DNA from: Ceratothoa steindachneri
Lineage: Eukaryota; Arthropoda; Malacostraca; Isopoda; Cymothoidae
Length of the DNA stretch: 64,000 nucleotides
Reading direction: 5' to 3'
NCBI GenBank assembly: GCA_963969495.1
Contig: OZ018335.1
Location: 85,914,354-85,978,353 of the forward strand
Shown here: piece after piece, positions 23,500 through 36,199 of the stretch
Layout of the letters: every line of letters starts with the position of its first letter
Numbering within the stretch: position 1 is the first letter of the stretch
Notes under the pieces: model-generated
What the model saw: only the letters and a program-made list of their open reading frames with translations
What the model was told of the DNA's origin: nothing
Database searches by the model: none
Made by a program: the position numbers and the translations under genes

Positions 23500-24440
23500 A
23501 AATAAGGTCGAAGGGCAACCACGGGCCCTTCAGTACCCAAGTAGTTCTAAGATTACCGCATGGAGCTTTAAAAGCATGGCTGAACCAGGTTGAGGGTGCA
23601 GCCTATGTCGTTATCACACCCCAGTTGTATTTGCTTAGGGACTGATTTCATCGTCTACAATGGTCACCTTTCAGCCAACATTTCTGCCTTCCATCCTAAG
23701 ATCCTGGAAGTCTGCTGAACATTCCACGCCAACGTTATCACAACCCTCCCCCCCAAAGGAGTCGCCGACTTTTCCCTTAAATCGCACGTGTGTGTGTGGA
23801 GACGGCCGCCAAAGCTACCAACAGCCACCACACCAGGCTTCTATATAATCCTTCGATTCAATTTAGTAAGCAGCGTAAACTCTGCCATAGTCAATCGGTG
23901 AGTATCTGACTAGGATTTCCATTACCGAAGTCCATCTACGAGTGATCCCTCATCTAAAGCTAGAGGTAACCCGACATCACCCTTCGCAGACATAGTATGC
24001 TAACCGGCCCCATTTTATGCAACGAGCACGTAAGCAATTGTAACCGTTGCCGCCTGCAAATTGATCTAGAATCTAGCTTACTCAATCGATTCAGTCTTTG
24101 TTTGTGCGTCCTGGTTTAAAATCCCCCTTTGAATCACCGACCTGAGTTCGACCTCCTTAATTCCATAATTAACCCACCTGTATCTCACGTAGACATTTAC
24201 TTCCGTTTGTACGAACATTCACTTTAAAACCCAATATTTGTGTATATTTAAATACTATTTTGTTGCTAGTAAAGATATATTTTCGTCCCTGCTTTTCTTT
24301 TGCAATCCCAACGCATAGCAGCTACCTGTTAATCTTTGGCCAACTTGCACTCTGAAATATGTGTTTCAAAATGGATCCCGCAAAGTTAATAATAAAACAT
24401 CCCCACTGGACTCATAACAATTTCCCCATTCAGTAACGGT
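23500..24440 (+). other. GC-richer island with TATA-like box, possible LTR
   Basis: More G and C than its flanks. It holds CTATATAA at 23840-23847 and, further on, an AT-rich stretch with GCTAGTAAAGATATATTTTC (24257-24276), which resembles the corresponding part of the island at 38240-39133 (TTTAGTAAAGCTATTTTC). That arrangement (GC-rich U3, TATA box, then a polyadenylation-like AT-rich part) is LTR-like. No second copy or target duplication was found and no protein is encoded. Confidence 0.3.
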
Positions 24441-24478
24441 CTTCAACCACTTTAGCCAAAAGCCGCAAAAGTACCTAC

Positions 24479-24501
24479 GTATATATATATATATATATAT
24501 A
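24479..24501. repeat. (TA)n microsatellite
   Basis: About eleven uninterrupted TA units. Confidence 0.95.
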
Positions 24502-27334
24502 GTGTCTAACCATGCCACGAGAGGTTTAAAGTGCCACCCAAATCATAAGAATTTACTTATTTCCATTTACTTTTAGTTTTTAAATAAAACAAAAGTTTAA
24601 CAAAACTTAAGTTGGACTAACTCTGCTATGAAATTTGCGTGATGGTTTTTCCGTCACGCCAAGAGAGCCCCCGGTCAATTTGATACAGTCGATTGCTTAT
24701 CATAGAGAGATATCTTCCCATAGGCGTACACGATGCACTGTTGAGGAACCTGACTAATGCTTATGTGACCGAAACGAAATTTAATCTTTCTTAATTTTAT
24801 TGAAAATTTTCAGTTGTTTATTAATTACCTAATTCCTTTCACTTTGCGAATTATTCTCCTCCATTTAGTCACTTTTATTTTTTCATATTTAAAGCATAGT
24901 ATTTTTAATTATTCCTATTTTCTTTAAGTTGTAATTTTCTTTTTTTAAAGAATCGATAATCATGAAAATCTCGTTATTAGATAGAAGTTTCCTGAGTTAT
25001 AAATGGCGATAATATTCTTTACGACACCTGAATTATTTATTTGGAAATCTATAATTCATCGCATAGGAATTTAATCTGCTCTAATAAACTCTTTTGGAAA
25101 TAGAGCCAATATGGGAGGTAGGAGGTGTCAAAAAACAATTTAGGATATCTTGCCCCATAAAAGGTGAGGGTTTTACACTTCTACATCGCGCTTCGATATC
25201 CTCATTCTAAGAATCCTTTCGTTATAAACTCTCAAACTCTTCAGAATTTCTTCAAAATTAAACAAGCTCATAAAGGGAAAAAGTGAATGAGAGGAGAGCA
25301 CGAAACATGGGTATTGAACTATTATTCACAGTACCAATATTTTTTTATTTTAAACTCATTTATAAGCTCTCATTTCCATGGAAACCAAATAACACTGACC
25401 TTTTTATTAATCATTGATTAATCGTCTCCGTCTCAATTCGTTGCTATGGAAACGGAAAACCTTGCTGTATCAACAGCAAAAAATCGCAATAATATTTACT
25501 TAGCGTGGCAAATAAGCGGCAATCCATAATCAGATTTTTATTTCTCAATTATGTTAGTTAGATTTCTTCTGAGGATAGAAATTAAATGTACTTAGATAAC
25601 GGCAAAGTTTTCGTCCATCACTTACATCAGGAAACATAAATTTAAACAAACCTTTGCAACAATAATTATTTCCAAATATTAGAGAAAATTGTATGAGCGA
25701 ATCTCTTTTACAGATTCAATGAAATGATATTCCTTATAATACGAGACTTAAGGAAGTTTTGTTCAAATTTTGCACCAGATTAACATTTATTTTAATTATA
25801 TAAACAATAAAGAAGAGAAACGGCAGGTTTTTCTATCATCTTTGTTAGTATCGTCCTAATTTTAAGTTAAACAATTGTGAAATCAATTAGTTTACTGTAA
25901 TTTCAAAATTTATAGAATAAATTTTATGAGATATAAACGAGTAACAATCTGCGTCATCAAATTTACCTAGTTTTTGAACAAATTTAAAAAGAAATTGGTG
26001 TTAAAATATCAAAAAGATTTTCTTGGCGTTGAAGGTTTAGCTATTGATCTGTATGCATTTTACAAGATATTTTCCCTGAATGCGAATATACAGGTTTGCG
26101 TAGTATGCCAAATTACAGACAACTTTGGATTATAACAACGAAGAAAATAGACTAGAATTTTCACTACATTTGCTAAATAACCTCAGCTAATAAACCATAA
26201 GGGGTGTTTCTATTAGCTACTGTCCTTAAATATTAAGAGATGTCAGTATCAAATAAGGTACAATAAAATATAGGTCACAAAAGACCGCCAATAATTTTAA
26301 AAGATTAATGGTATAAAAATAATACATATATGAATAAATAGATCAATTTTGGGAATCTATATGATATAAGATTTAAGTGTTTATTTATCCAAAAGACATC
26401 TATTTTGGGGTAAAGATTGATTTAGAAAGAAAAATTTTTAATGTCTAAACTCTAAACTAAATTTCCCCACTTTCAAAATATCACGTTTCTAAAATATAGT
26501 TATAGAAGAAGATATATAAAAATATATTTTCTAAACTTCACCATTTGTAATTCTCTGGGTTTTAAAAAATTCACAAAATTTCGATACTTATATTTATTTA
26601 TGAACTCCATCATTTTGTGTTTTAATATTATAAAGGAATTATTAAAAATAACTTTGATAAAATACATAAGTCATAACCAAACTAAGATGAAATTATTATT
26701 CAAATACTCAAAAAATTCCCCTTCTTAAATTATAGAGTTAGTTATGATGATGATTATAATGCAAATGTAAATTTTGAAAGTAAATATATCGTGAAAAATT
26801 AGGTGTCTTATATAAAGAATAGTAGGAAACTCTGAGAACCGTCGTTTAAATATAGTTTTCATTTGATACAACTTGAAGCAGTTTATTTAGAGAAGTTTGT
26901 TACATTTTTTAAATAGTGTTGCTTTCACATAAAAACGGTGTCTTCATTGAATTTTAATATCTATACCTAATTGTTTGTAGCAATCCTTTATTTTAAAGAT
27001 CCTGCTTCCCTTTTCTTCATGACATATTTTCTTCTTCTCATAAACAAGAAATATAAGTTATGTAAGGAATTTACTCACTATATGCCATGTGTTCATTGCT
27101 AAATTCTTAAATTTGTTCATCGTCTGCTGACCAATAGGGAAATCAGAATAAATGCCCTTCCCAATTCATATTGATTAATTTGGATTAAAATATCTTCATC
27201 ATCATATTTTGAAACAGTTCCTGGCACTTCTTTTTCATCACTGGAAATTGTTTCTGTTTTGTTATTAACTGAGTGCCTCGTATATATTTTATTACGCTAA
27301 GACTATCTTTTTTCTCCTGTATAATAATCATTTA
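24502..27334. other. AT-rich desert, no recognisable feature
   Basis: Very AT-rich. I looked for coding motifs on both strands and found none. Confidence 0.5.
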
Positions 27335-28634
27335 CAAGGGGCGGTCAATAAGTTTTGCGAATCGCTAGGGCAAAACAGAGGAAGGGGAATGGCTGTTTGT
27401 GCGGGTGTTAGGAGAAGTTATGACAAGTCAGGACCTGCAGCCGCACGCTCTTTCTTCGTCTTTTTAAGAAGCAGTAGCTGATCGCAGATCGTCAGTCACA
27501 AATTGTTCAACAATGGAGAAGGTTAAGCACCGCGCAGTGATCAAATTTTGGACCAAGGAAGGCAAAATGCAAAAGAGATCCATTAACGCATGGTTGCAGA
27601 ATACACAGAGACCGCCCCTTCGTATTCAACCATTGCTGGCTGGAATAGGGAGTTCCGCCATGATCGTGAGTCACTTCAAGAAGGCCCCCGTCCGTGACGC
27701 TCCCCAGACGTGACCAACAAGGACAATGTGGCCCGTGTGGAGAGGATGATCCTCTAAAATTGACGAGTGAAGGTCGAAGAAATCAGGCGAGAACTTGGAA
27801 TATCACATGGAAGTGTTATCAACATCATCCACGACAATATGGTCATGACCAAGGTCTCTGCCCATTGGGTCCCTATAAACCTCACGCTCGATGATCGAAT
27901 TCACTGTCGTCAAAGTTCGGAGGAGCTGATACTCCTGTACAAACAAGAACCGGCGGGATTCGAGTCACGCATAGTGACAGGTGATAAAACGTGTGTCCAC
28001 TACTGGGATCCAAAGCCTAAGCTTGAAGGCATGGCCTGGAAGCACAGGGGCTCTCTGACCCCCATCAAGTTCCGGACCCAACCCTCAGTCGGGAAGATCA
28101 TGGCCAATATCTTCTGGGAGTGTAAGAAAGTGTTGATGGTGGACTATGCGCCTCGTTGAAGGACCATGACAGGCCAATATTACGCTGAGGAACTAGCTGG
28201 GTTAAAGAAGTGCATCCTTCAGAAGCGGCGCAGCAAGTTAACATACGGTGTCCTGCTCCTCCACGACAATGCCCCTGTACACAAGGCCAGAGAGTTTCAC
28301 AAGCTTCCCTGCGCGAGTGCGGATTCGAAGAGCCCAACTGTAGGTGGTAACCTACAGTCCAGATCTGGCCCATAGCGACTACTAATTATTCCGCCAGCTC
28401 AAGGCTGCACTGCGAGGACGCCGGTTTAGGGACGATGAAGATGTCCAGCTCGCTGTCCAGGGGTGGATTGAACAGCAGTCGGGAGTTTTCTGGTTGTCGG
28501 GAATTCGAAGCCTCAGAGACAAGTGGCGCAAGTGCATTGAAGTCGAGGGTAGTTATATTGAAAAATACTAAAACACTTTTCCTCATATCTCGTTTCCTTA
28601 TATCCGTATTGCAAAACTTATTGACCGCCCCTCG
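27335..28634 (+). mobile_element. Complete but inactive mariner transposon
   Basis: The left end CAAGGGGCGGTCAATAAG and the right end (reverse complement CGAGGGGCGGTCAATAAG) continue to match through TTTTGC, giving a terminal inverted repeat of about 24 bp with one mismatch. TA lies directly outside both ends (27333-27334 and 28635-28636), the Tc1/mariner target duplication. The length of 1,300 bp is normal for mariner. It holds one transposase reading on the plus strand with no foreign insertion. The repeats are much better preserved than the coding region. Confidence 0.93.
27513..28571 (+). pseudogene. Mariner (DD34D) transposase
   Basis: The start at 27513 gives MEKVKHRAVIKFW, a usual mariner beginning. 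A frameshift between about 27590 and 27765 disrupts the DNA-binding part. The frame then runs EIRRELGISHGSVINIIHD (HTH) and VTGDKTCVHYWDPK, with the first catalytic Asp at 27983-27985. A TGA interrupts at 28157-28159, then LLLHDNAPVHK gives the second Asp at 28265-28267. After two more small frameshifts YSPDLAHSDY holds the third Asp at 28362-28364. A TAA at 28383-28385 is another break. The reading ends SYIEKY at the stop 28569-28571. All three catalytic Asp codons survive, but at least three frameshifts and two stops make the gene dead. Confidence 0.92.
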
Positions 28635-28636
28635 TA

Positions 28637-31600
28637 CATATCTATCGGCAAAACTGAATGAATTAATGACGTAGAATTCGTAAGAAGGATGCCATATTTT
28701 GGCAGAGTTAAAAAGGTCGTTTAAAGTGAAATCATTTTTTGATTTCCTTTAGACCTACCTAAGATTCTTGAGAAAATAAAAGAATAAAATGCACAGTCAA
28801 AACCCCTATAGTTTTAGTGAAACTTATTCTTTTGTATCACTTAGTGCACTCGTCATCTAGAAAAATATGGGTAAAAGCATTTAAATTTATAAATAGTTTT
28901 TTTTGGCAATCTTTTACATGACGCATTCAAGTACTTGCCTACATAAATATAGTACAATAACGTTTTCTTTGATATTACACCTGCCGATTTTGGCCAAGTA
29001 TCATAAAACTTTCTTAGAATTGGACAAGATGTAAAGAAAAAGACTTAAAATACACAAAGAGAATGGGCAAGAATACCTAATGATACATTTACCTAAAGAA
29101 AACCGTGGCAAAATGCTGCCTACCCAAGGAAAGGTTCAAGGATATATGTCATTTTTAATTCAGGGAAGAGCAAACGTGTTGGAATGGAACTTAGCGCAGA
29201 AGACAGGTGACCTCTGCTGCCTATAAAATTATTTCACATAATATTTACGAATTTTTCCATCAAATTGCATAGACTAGAACTTAGATAAAACAGACAGAAA
29301 CTAGCCCGTCGGATGGATCTCTTCTCGCATTGCTAAAAGTAAGGTCAGTGCCCATTCGAGATTAATCTGATAAGACAGTCTTCGACCACATCCTTTGAAC
29401 AGAAATTGGTTAAAGGCAAGCCTAACTCTTCCAGGTTTGAAACGTCGTAACCTTGGTGGTATCGGCACGGGAAGCAATATCTGAACTCAGCATATCGCAA
29501 ACAGGTCGTTGAATTTCTCCCTGCCTTTGAAGACGAATTCCAGTCGGCGGCGTTTAACGACCGTGATTCCTCATGATAATGCTAATGGATCAAGGTTCTG
29601 TAAGTAGAATGCGATGCAAGCAGTCGAGAATTAGTCCGCAAGGGAAAATAAGATTTGAAATGACGATCCTATCTTCATGCGGGACGGAAAGGGGGATAGG
29701 GATATTTACTCCCCTCTATTGAAGACACGTATGCTCGGAAACAAGGGCAAAGGGCGTGCATCGAAATCAACAGAATCTTCCTCTCACTCAACAAACTTTA
29801 GAAACAGAGTGAAATATTTCACATGGCGCAAGTATGGCTTAAACGGATATCGCTTCTTCATGAGGGCCGTTACACACTTGGTGTACAAATAAGTTAGTGG
29901 ATTGGGTGATAAACGGTCAGATCTTTGTAGAATAGAAGTCAGGCACTTAACCCTAATGCTCTCAGATAAACATGTACATCTTCATCAATTGATCTAATTT
30001 ACTCGACCGAGTTAGACATCTCGGTATTTTTCCTCACATCTCACCACCATGTTCTATCAAGGTAATTCCGAGGTTGCGTGGACGTACCAGTATGCACATC
30101 TAAAAGTATTTGAATGTAGAAGTGATCACCAAGAGGGAGATGGTCGACCATATCCTACCCAAATGCCGCGTGTACATCATTAAAACACGAGAGGAAAGTC
30201 ACGAGTGGAAAATCAAGTTTTTTGGGACAGTAATGTGTGAGTCTATCCATAGAAAGTGTATATTAGTTACGAAAAATGTTCTTTCTTCCCTTCAAATTTC
30301 TAAATACAATAAAGGGCAAACAATTATCCGTCTGAAGGTTGTGCAGTGAAGGAACATCATCACGATCTCGAAACATTGATCCGCCTGAATAATGTTAGGT
30401 AGGATGTACCAAACCTGGTTTGATAAAGAGTCAAATTAATAAAGTAATAAGGCAAGTAAGGGCTCGAAGCTCGGCCTTATTAGCTTGAAGACTAAGGCAA
30501 TTCCACTGATAGAATTTTCCTCCGGACGTATCATGACTAGGCTTCTGATTTTGTCCTTAAGTTTTGAATTCTCACGGAAATGGTTTTATTCCTATATTAA
30601 ATGACCTCTTGTGACTAATGAACCAAAAACGTGCTTTTAAGGCAATCAAGCACGAGCCCTTACTGGAAAAGATTCAAATTGTTAAATGAGATTTTCTCTT
30701 TTACATACACTGAATCCTTCTGCCAGCATTGCGCATTTGCGGTGAGCTTTCCTTGGATTTTAAGGGGATGCAGCTCGCCCTCACAAAGTTTACAGATATC
30801 AAGTGGAAGAATTAATCCGAACAATGATTAATTTAGGATCAGTATTAGAATCGAACTCTGAATAAATATATATTTAGATCAAGAAGTAGAAAATAAGTTA
30901 GAGAGATTTCAATTTGAGATACAATTAAAATCAAGACTCAGAAGCCGATTAGGCGATTAATTTGAGAATTAAGTCTATATGTAGATAAAGAGAATTTGAA
31001 CCATAATGAATGGTCTAATTATTAGCATGCAGAAATAGCAGCGCTTCCTATTATTCCTATTTATATTGTTAGGACTTAGCATTACTACTCATTTCTTCCA
31101 GTAAGTTGTAATTATAAAAGAAATAGATTAAAGTTTCTCATTAATGTTGATGATAATTTATTATGTCAAAATCAGATAATATTATATTCCTGATTCTGGT
31201 GTGACAAAATAATTACATTCTTTATACAATTATCTTGACAAATTTCCCTGAAACCTCTCACATTTGAAATAATGACCCGCAGTATCAAACGAAGCTTTTA
31301 AGATTAAAGCCTGAAAATATACGCACACACAAATATACTCCTACCCTTATGCAAGCAAAAACGTATAATAATTTAACTATTTTTAAGGCCGAGAGTTCTT
31401 GCATATCTACATGTTGATGACATGTATATGATTAAGGTTGGAGTCAAATAATTGGTTACGATGATCTGCTGTGAACTAATTTTTAATGACATCAAATTTC
31501 AAAAATTTTGTTCTTCCACCAAAGAGAAAAAAAAGGCTCTCAAAATATGGCCTAGGGGCACGATACCATATTTCTCCTCTTTATCTTCTAACCTTCACCA

Positions 31601-31934
31601 AGTGCTTTAAAAGGTGAGGGGAAGTAAGAGGGGAAGATTCATCGCGGGTAGAGACACCTCTCCCAAGTGCAAGTAGGAGTGGAGGGGGACCTCAGCTATC
31701 ACTTCAACTGACTCCCCATCCTACCTCAAAAGGTCTCAGTGGACCCAGATGTAGAAGGGTCGGTGGAAACCGATGAAGGAAGAGAAGAGTAAGAAAAATG
31801 GAAGTAAGACTGAGAATAAGATAATTGAATTTGATCTATTTTGACTTTCTCATAGCGGATAGATTAATAGAAAGGCAGAAGTCAATTGTGTGAACCTAAT
31901 AATTTTATCGTGACTAAGTTTATCAATCGCTTCT
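28637..31934. other. No recognisable feature
   Basis: A slightly GC-richer stretch at 29300-29830 and frames of 60-80 codons (29677-29892, 30110-30349) show no motif I know. Nothing else supportable. Confidence 0.4.
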
Positions 31935-31939
31935 ATTTT

Positions 31940-32125
31940 TAGTCGCGAACGACTCTACTTCCCACTATGTCGGTCAGTCGGTCCCTGTTTTGCTTTTCTG
32001 GTTCTTGTAATAACAGTAACTATTCGGCCGATTCTAACGAAATATGAACCCTTTATGTTGTTTCACATTCTGTTTCAAATGATATAATTACCAAGGTCCT
32101 CTAAAGGTTAGTCCAGTAAGTATTG
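31940..32125 (+). repeat. Dispersed copy of the ~127-bp repeat family (one unit plus flank)
   Basis: Shares with 45895-46196 a leader (AGTCG...CTCT...GGTCGGTC..., then CCCTGTTTTGCTTTT here against CCCCGTTTTGCTTTT there) and one unit containing AACTATTCGGCCGATTCTAA, ATGTTGTTTCACATT and GATATAATTACCAAGGTCCT. The same words recur in the arrays at 45895, 51395 and 52978. No coding sense. The long shared leader suggests the unit travels as part of a larger repeat. Confidence 0.75.
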
Positions 32126-34084
32126 AAATATTTGTAGGTCTTAAGGTCATTACGCAGAATAAGTGAGAGCACGCGACTTTGGTAAGCATCTTGTTTATAT
32201 TTTACCATTATATTTACCGCCTATTTTACATTTTCTCATTCATTTGTTTATTTTGGCATTCATGCCGTTATATGTTTTTAAAACTGTATTATCTTATGTA
32301 TTTTGTTTAAGCTGTAAATGATAAGAGTATTTTGTTTGTTTTTTTCATTTTCAATTTTCATTAAGTTTTTAAGTCTAGTTTTTCACTTAGACTTAACTTC
32401 GCTTTGATCACATCACATCACTTTCGCTTCTTCAGTTTTCCACTTCTTTTTAGTCTCTTTGTATTTCAGTTTTGTATCGTTCACTATCTTTTTTCTCACT
32501 TTGTCATTTTTCTCTCGGTTTTCCAATTTTAGATGTTTTGTTGATTCAAGGTTGAATTCTGTTTGGTTGATTTCATCGGTTAGTTTTCGATTCGTCTAGA
32601 TAAATATTTTCGGTGGGTGCCTTGTTCCTTTTGGGGGTGCTTTCAATACGAATTCGGGTCCTTAATACCACGTACGTTTTGCTCTCTGTGATGTAATGGT
32701 AGAGTAGTCTCACAGATTGTGAAGGATGACCAGATAGAATTGCTCATCAAAAACAAAGAATTTGTTTCAGCTTTCTTATGATACTAACCAAATTTTAGGC
32801 AGCATTTATGTTCAGAATCATCATTCCTATTATCGATTCCTACTGTGCCTTGTATGTAAACTTATATATGCCAGCCCATGTCACCAGTTCTAGTGTTTAT
32901 TGGTAATGATGGTGGTATGTGGTATTTGATGTTCAATTATTCTCTGCTAGTATTTCTTTGTTAATCCTGGCGAAATCGACTACGATGTGAAAGTGTATTG
33001 GATTTTAAGATTAAAGCTTTGAAACCTATTTAATTCATAGTTTTTAGTATTAAATATTAAATAATATATTTATATCTTAACTGATTACATATATATTCCT
33101 AGTAAATTTAGAAAGTACGTATAAATTAAATATTATTATCTAGAGATAAATATTAAGCAGCGTCAATTTTATTGCTTCTTTGTTAACTTTGGCAAAATCA
33201 ACCGAGGGAGATTGAATTTATTTTAGAGTAATCAAATTCAGAAATCCAATTAGCCAATACTTTCAGGATTACCAAATCATAATAATACAATTATTTCTCT
33301 GCTGTCGACCTCACGGGTAGACTAATAATGGAAATAATTGGCAGCTCTACAAAAGTTAAATTCTTTGTTAACTTTAAAAAATCACCTTCCGGGAAGAAGA
33401 ATTTAAATTTATTGATTGACTTTCTTAAATTAACTTAATTAAATTTTTATCAGTAGACTGTGTCGTCGAAAATATTTTGAAGGGGCTCGTTGGTATGACA
33501 GGAATAATGCCCCTTTTTGACCTGAAAAATAGAATAACCAAACGCTCTCGGGCCCCCATGAATTACTGGTGGGCCTTCTCGGTTCGTCTTTAATGCTTCC
33601 TATTATTCTCCTAATATCTTTCCTATTCCTCTATAGAACAAATAAAGGTTGAAAGAGAGATAAATGTTCAAAATATTAATAATAATTAGAAATATTTGGA
33701 CAAAAATAATTAGGGGATGTATTTATATATATACTACCTTAATCAAAACTGCTGAAAGTGTTGATTTACACGATACTTAAAGAAGGAAATTAAAACGAAA
33801 AGTTGGAACATAAGAGACATACGTTCCCTTTTAGATTAAATACTTTTAAATGTCTAAATTTGAAACAGACTCTGCGCAGTAAGAAAATGAAAAAAATTTC
33901 ATATGCTTACATTATGTTTTGAAAATGAGAGGTGCCGGTGTACTTTGTCCCAGAACTTAATTTCTCTCAGATGAAGCTCCAAGTTTATGGGGGTTATCCT
34001 CAGTTCACCATGGATCTTACTCTACCTTCTCCGCTCTCTCCTTTAGGTTCCTATTATGATATAGATCCCCTTATTCTGGGACTT
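32126..34084. other. AT-rich; three weak repeats of a 40-nt word, nothing coding
   Basis: Similar stretches with TTCTTTGTTAA start near 32955, 33176 and 33360 and are followed by related AAATC-rich words, an imperfect repeat of about 200 bp. At 33568-33576 CTGGTGGGC recurs at 39139-39147 next to a possible LTR end. No protein motif. Confidence 0.3.
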
Positions 34085-34089
34085 TTACA

Positions 34090-35510
34090 GTGTAAGAACT
34101 TGGGTCATGGGAATCGCGTTCATAGGAACCGGCGGATACAGGAGTTTTGATCGAATGCATGCATTATAGATCTTAAATCTGTTGGAGGTATTCAGGTTTA
34201 GGAACTTGAAAAGTTCCACCAAGTCCCTCCGTGCATTCGATGTAGTTTTAGCTGCATGACTCCCATATCTACCAGTCTTAATACAGAGTCTCAAAACCGT
34301 GCCCTCCGTGCGGTATGGGATGCGTGCACCCCCCACACGGATGTCTGCGAAGGTCTGTTAGAGTAATGGAATTACATGGAACTTTGGGGGATTGGTAGAT
34401 AACTTTCATCTTCTCTCGAAAGAGTTATTTTCGATTTCTACCGCCGTACTCTGTGCGATGTAATTCAGATTCCGCTAAGGTGTCGTACAGATCATTGTTA
34501 TATCGTCCGCAAATTGGATGTACGAAGAACCATCAGTCACAGGTTGCGGAAGGTCGATCGTGTATATATTATAGAGCAGGGGACTTATACACCCTTCTTG
34601 TGGCACACACACCTCAAGCTCGAACTCGGGGCCATTAAAATCTTTGATGTTTATAACGCCATTCTCTTCATTACTTAGTCGCATAGAATCCTTTCAAGTA
34701 TGGGATTGAGGCTCAGTTGTAAGATTTTGTATTGCAGGCCTCTCCCCCATATTTTGTCAAAGGCCTTTTTGACGTCGCGGAGTATCAGCTTTGTATGGCG
34801 TTTTTCAGCTTTTACTTTTACCAACTTTCGGTGATCATGGCTTGCGCCGTGTCGCTTCCTCGCTTTCTTCGGAAGCCATGTTAGAACGTTGTGAGAACGT
34901 ATTCACTCTGTTAGCCAATATCTTTCCTAAGATTTTCCCTGCAAATTCTAAGAGAGATATAGGTCTCAATTTAGCTTGACTGTCCAGTGGCTTACCGGCT
35001 TTGGGAATGAATATTATTTTTGCTACTTTCCATTGGTCAGGGAAGTAACCTACGCATTCATGACATTCACGAGTACCAATAAGATGTTAGGCGGGGCTCG
35101 AATAAAATTCTTTCTCGTCAGTCCTGTACGCCCTGGTGCTCGTTGGCGAAAGGATTTTAAGGTTTTTTAGAGTTCTTCGGCAGTAATTCTACCACCGAGT
35201 CACTCTATTTCCCTTTCTTGCGATAAATAATGGTGAGGAAGGGTTCTGTGTATCCTTTCGTTCAAGTCGGTTATTATTCCGTCTTTAAAGTATAAATCAA
35301 AGTCATCATTCTCTTCCGGGGATATCTTAAATATAGATGCCCAAAAGAGCCTGAATTCCTCTTTGATTTCTTCCGCGTCTGTAATTTCGGTATTGTCACG
35401 TATAAGCTTTATGGTATTTTGTGGCTGTCCGCCTCTTAGTCTTTTTACTGTCTGCCAGAATGTACGTGAGTCGTTTTCTATATTTAGTCCTTTTATCAAA
35501 TTGTTCCAAG
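34090..35510 (-). mobile_element. Jockey-like LINE, RT region
   Basis: Minus-strand frames in order: 35499-35200 (pre-RT, TFWQTVKRLRGGQPQ and IKEEFRLFWASIF), then RT pieces near 34980-34740 including RDVKKAFDKIWGRGLQYKIL, then 34684-34475 with CVPQEGCISPLLYNIYTIDL and IQFADDITMI, and 34336-34085 with the post-RT region (LFKFLNLNTSNRFKIYNACI). The catalytic FADD is intact (34502-34507). In the PQG box the Gly is Glu (PQEG). Frameshifts separate the pieces, so the copy is dead. ORF1 and endonuclease are absent (5' truncation). Confidence 0.85.
34475..34684 (-). pseudogene. LINE RT catalytic core (FADD box)
   Basis: This open piece of 69 codons holds the two most diagnostic RT blocks of the Jockey-like element at 34090-35510: PQEGCISPLLYNIY (residues 28-41; family form PQGS.LSPLLFNIY) and FADD (residues 58-61). 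It is listed separately because the two catalytic Asp residues survive here, unlike in the other LINE copies of the window. Confidence 0.85.
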
Positions 35511-35514
35511 TATA

Positions 35515-36195
35515 TTCTGTTGGTCCCCAATAAGAGTCTTTAATTCGTCGCGTATCTGTCGTTAAGAACAGTTATTTATAGTGTTCAATAAATATTTATA
35601 CTCGTTTTATTATATTTTATAGCTAAATAATATGTGGGAAAAAAATTAAAACAATATTTACTTATGGAATTTAAACTTAAAACGCGTCATCAAACTGAAA
35701 GCCCTCTGTTTGGCGCACCCTGCGCTATTAGTTAACGAGGGTTGCCAAACTTAAACATGTATGTTATAAAATATGTTTTTTTAAGCGAGAAAAGGGAAAG
35801 ACCCGCCAATTAAACAAATTATTGTATTAGTAATGGAGATGTTAATTTTTATTTGGAAAACCGCATAAATCCCTCATGTGTCATTAGAGGTAGTTAGAAA
35901 AAGAATTTTAAATTAATATTCAAAATATCAGGCTTTAATGATAAATATTAGGGGGAAATTGTGACATCATTCAAACAAGTTTTACAAAGAATGCAGAACA
36001 AATGTTGAAAACTCTTCTTGTAGCAAAGAAAAGAAGGTGCCGACATTAGAGCAAACGTTTCTGGAAGAACAATGAACAAGTAGGAAAATGGCAATAGGTA
36101 ATATCAATCAAAGAAGAATATTCACAGTGCAATTAAGACGAATCGTGTCTATTGTCTCTTAAATCAACTGACTACTTCGACAGATAATATCAGAG
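35515..36195. other. No recognisable feature
   Basis: AT-rich, nothing supportable. Confidence 0.4.
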
Positions 36196-36199
36196 TGAT

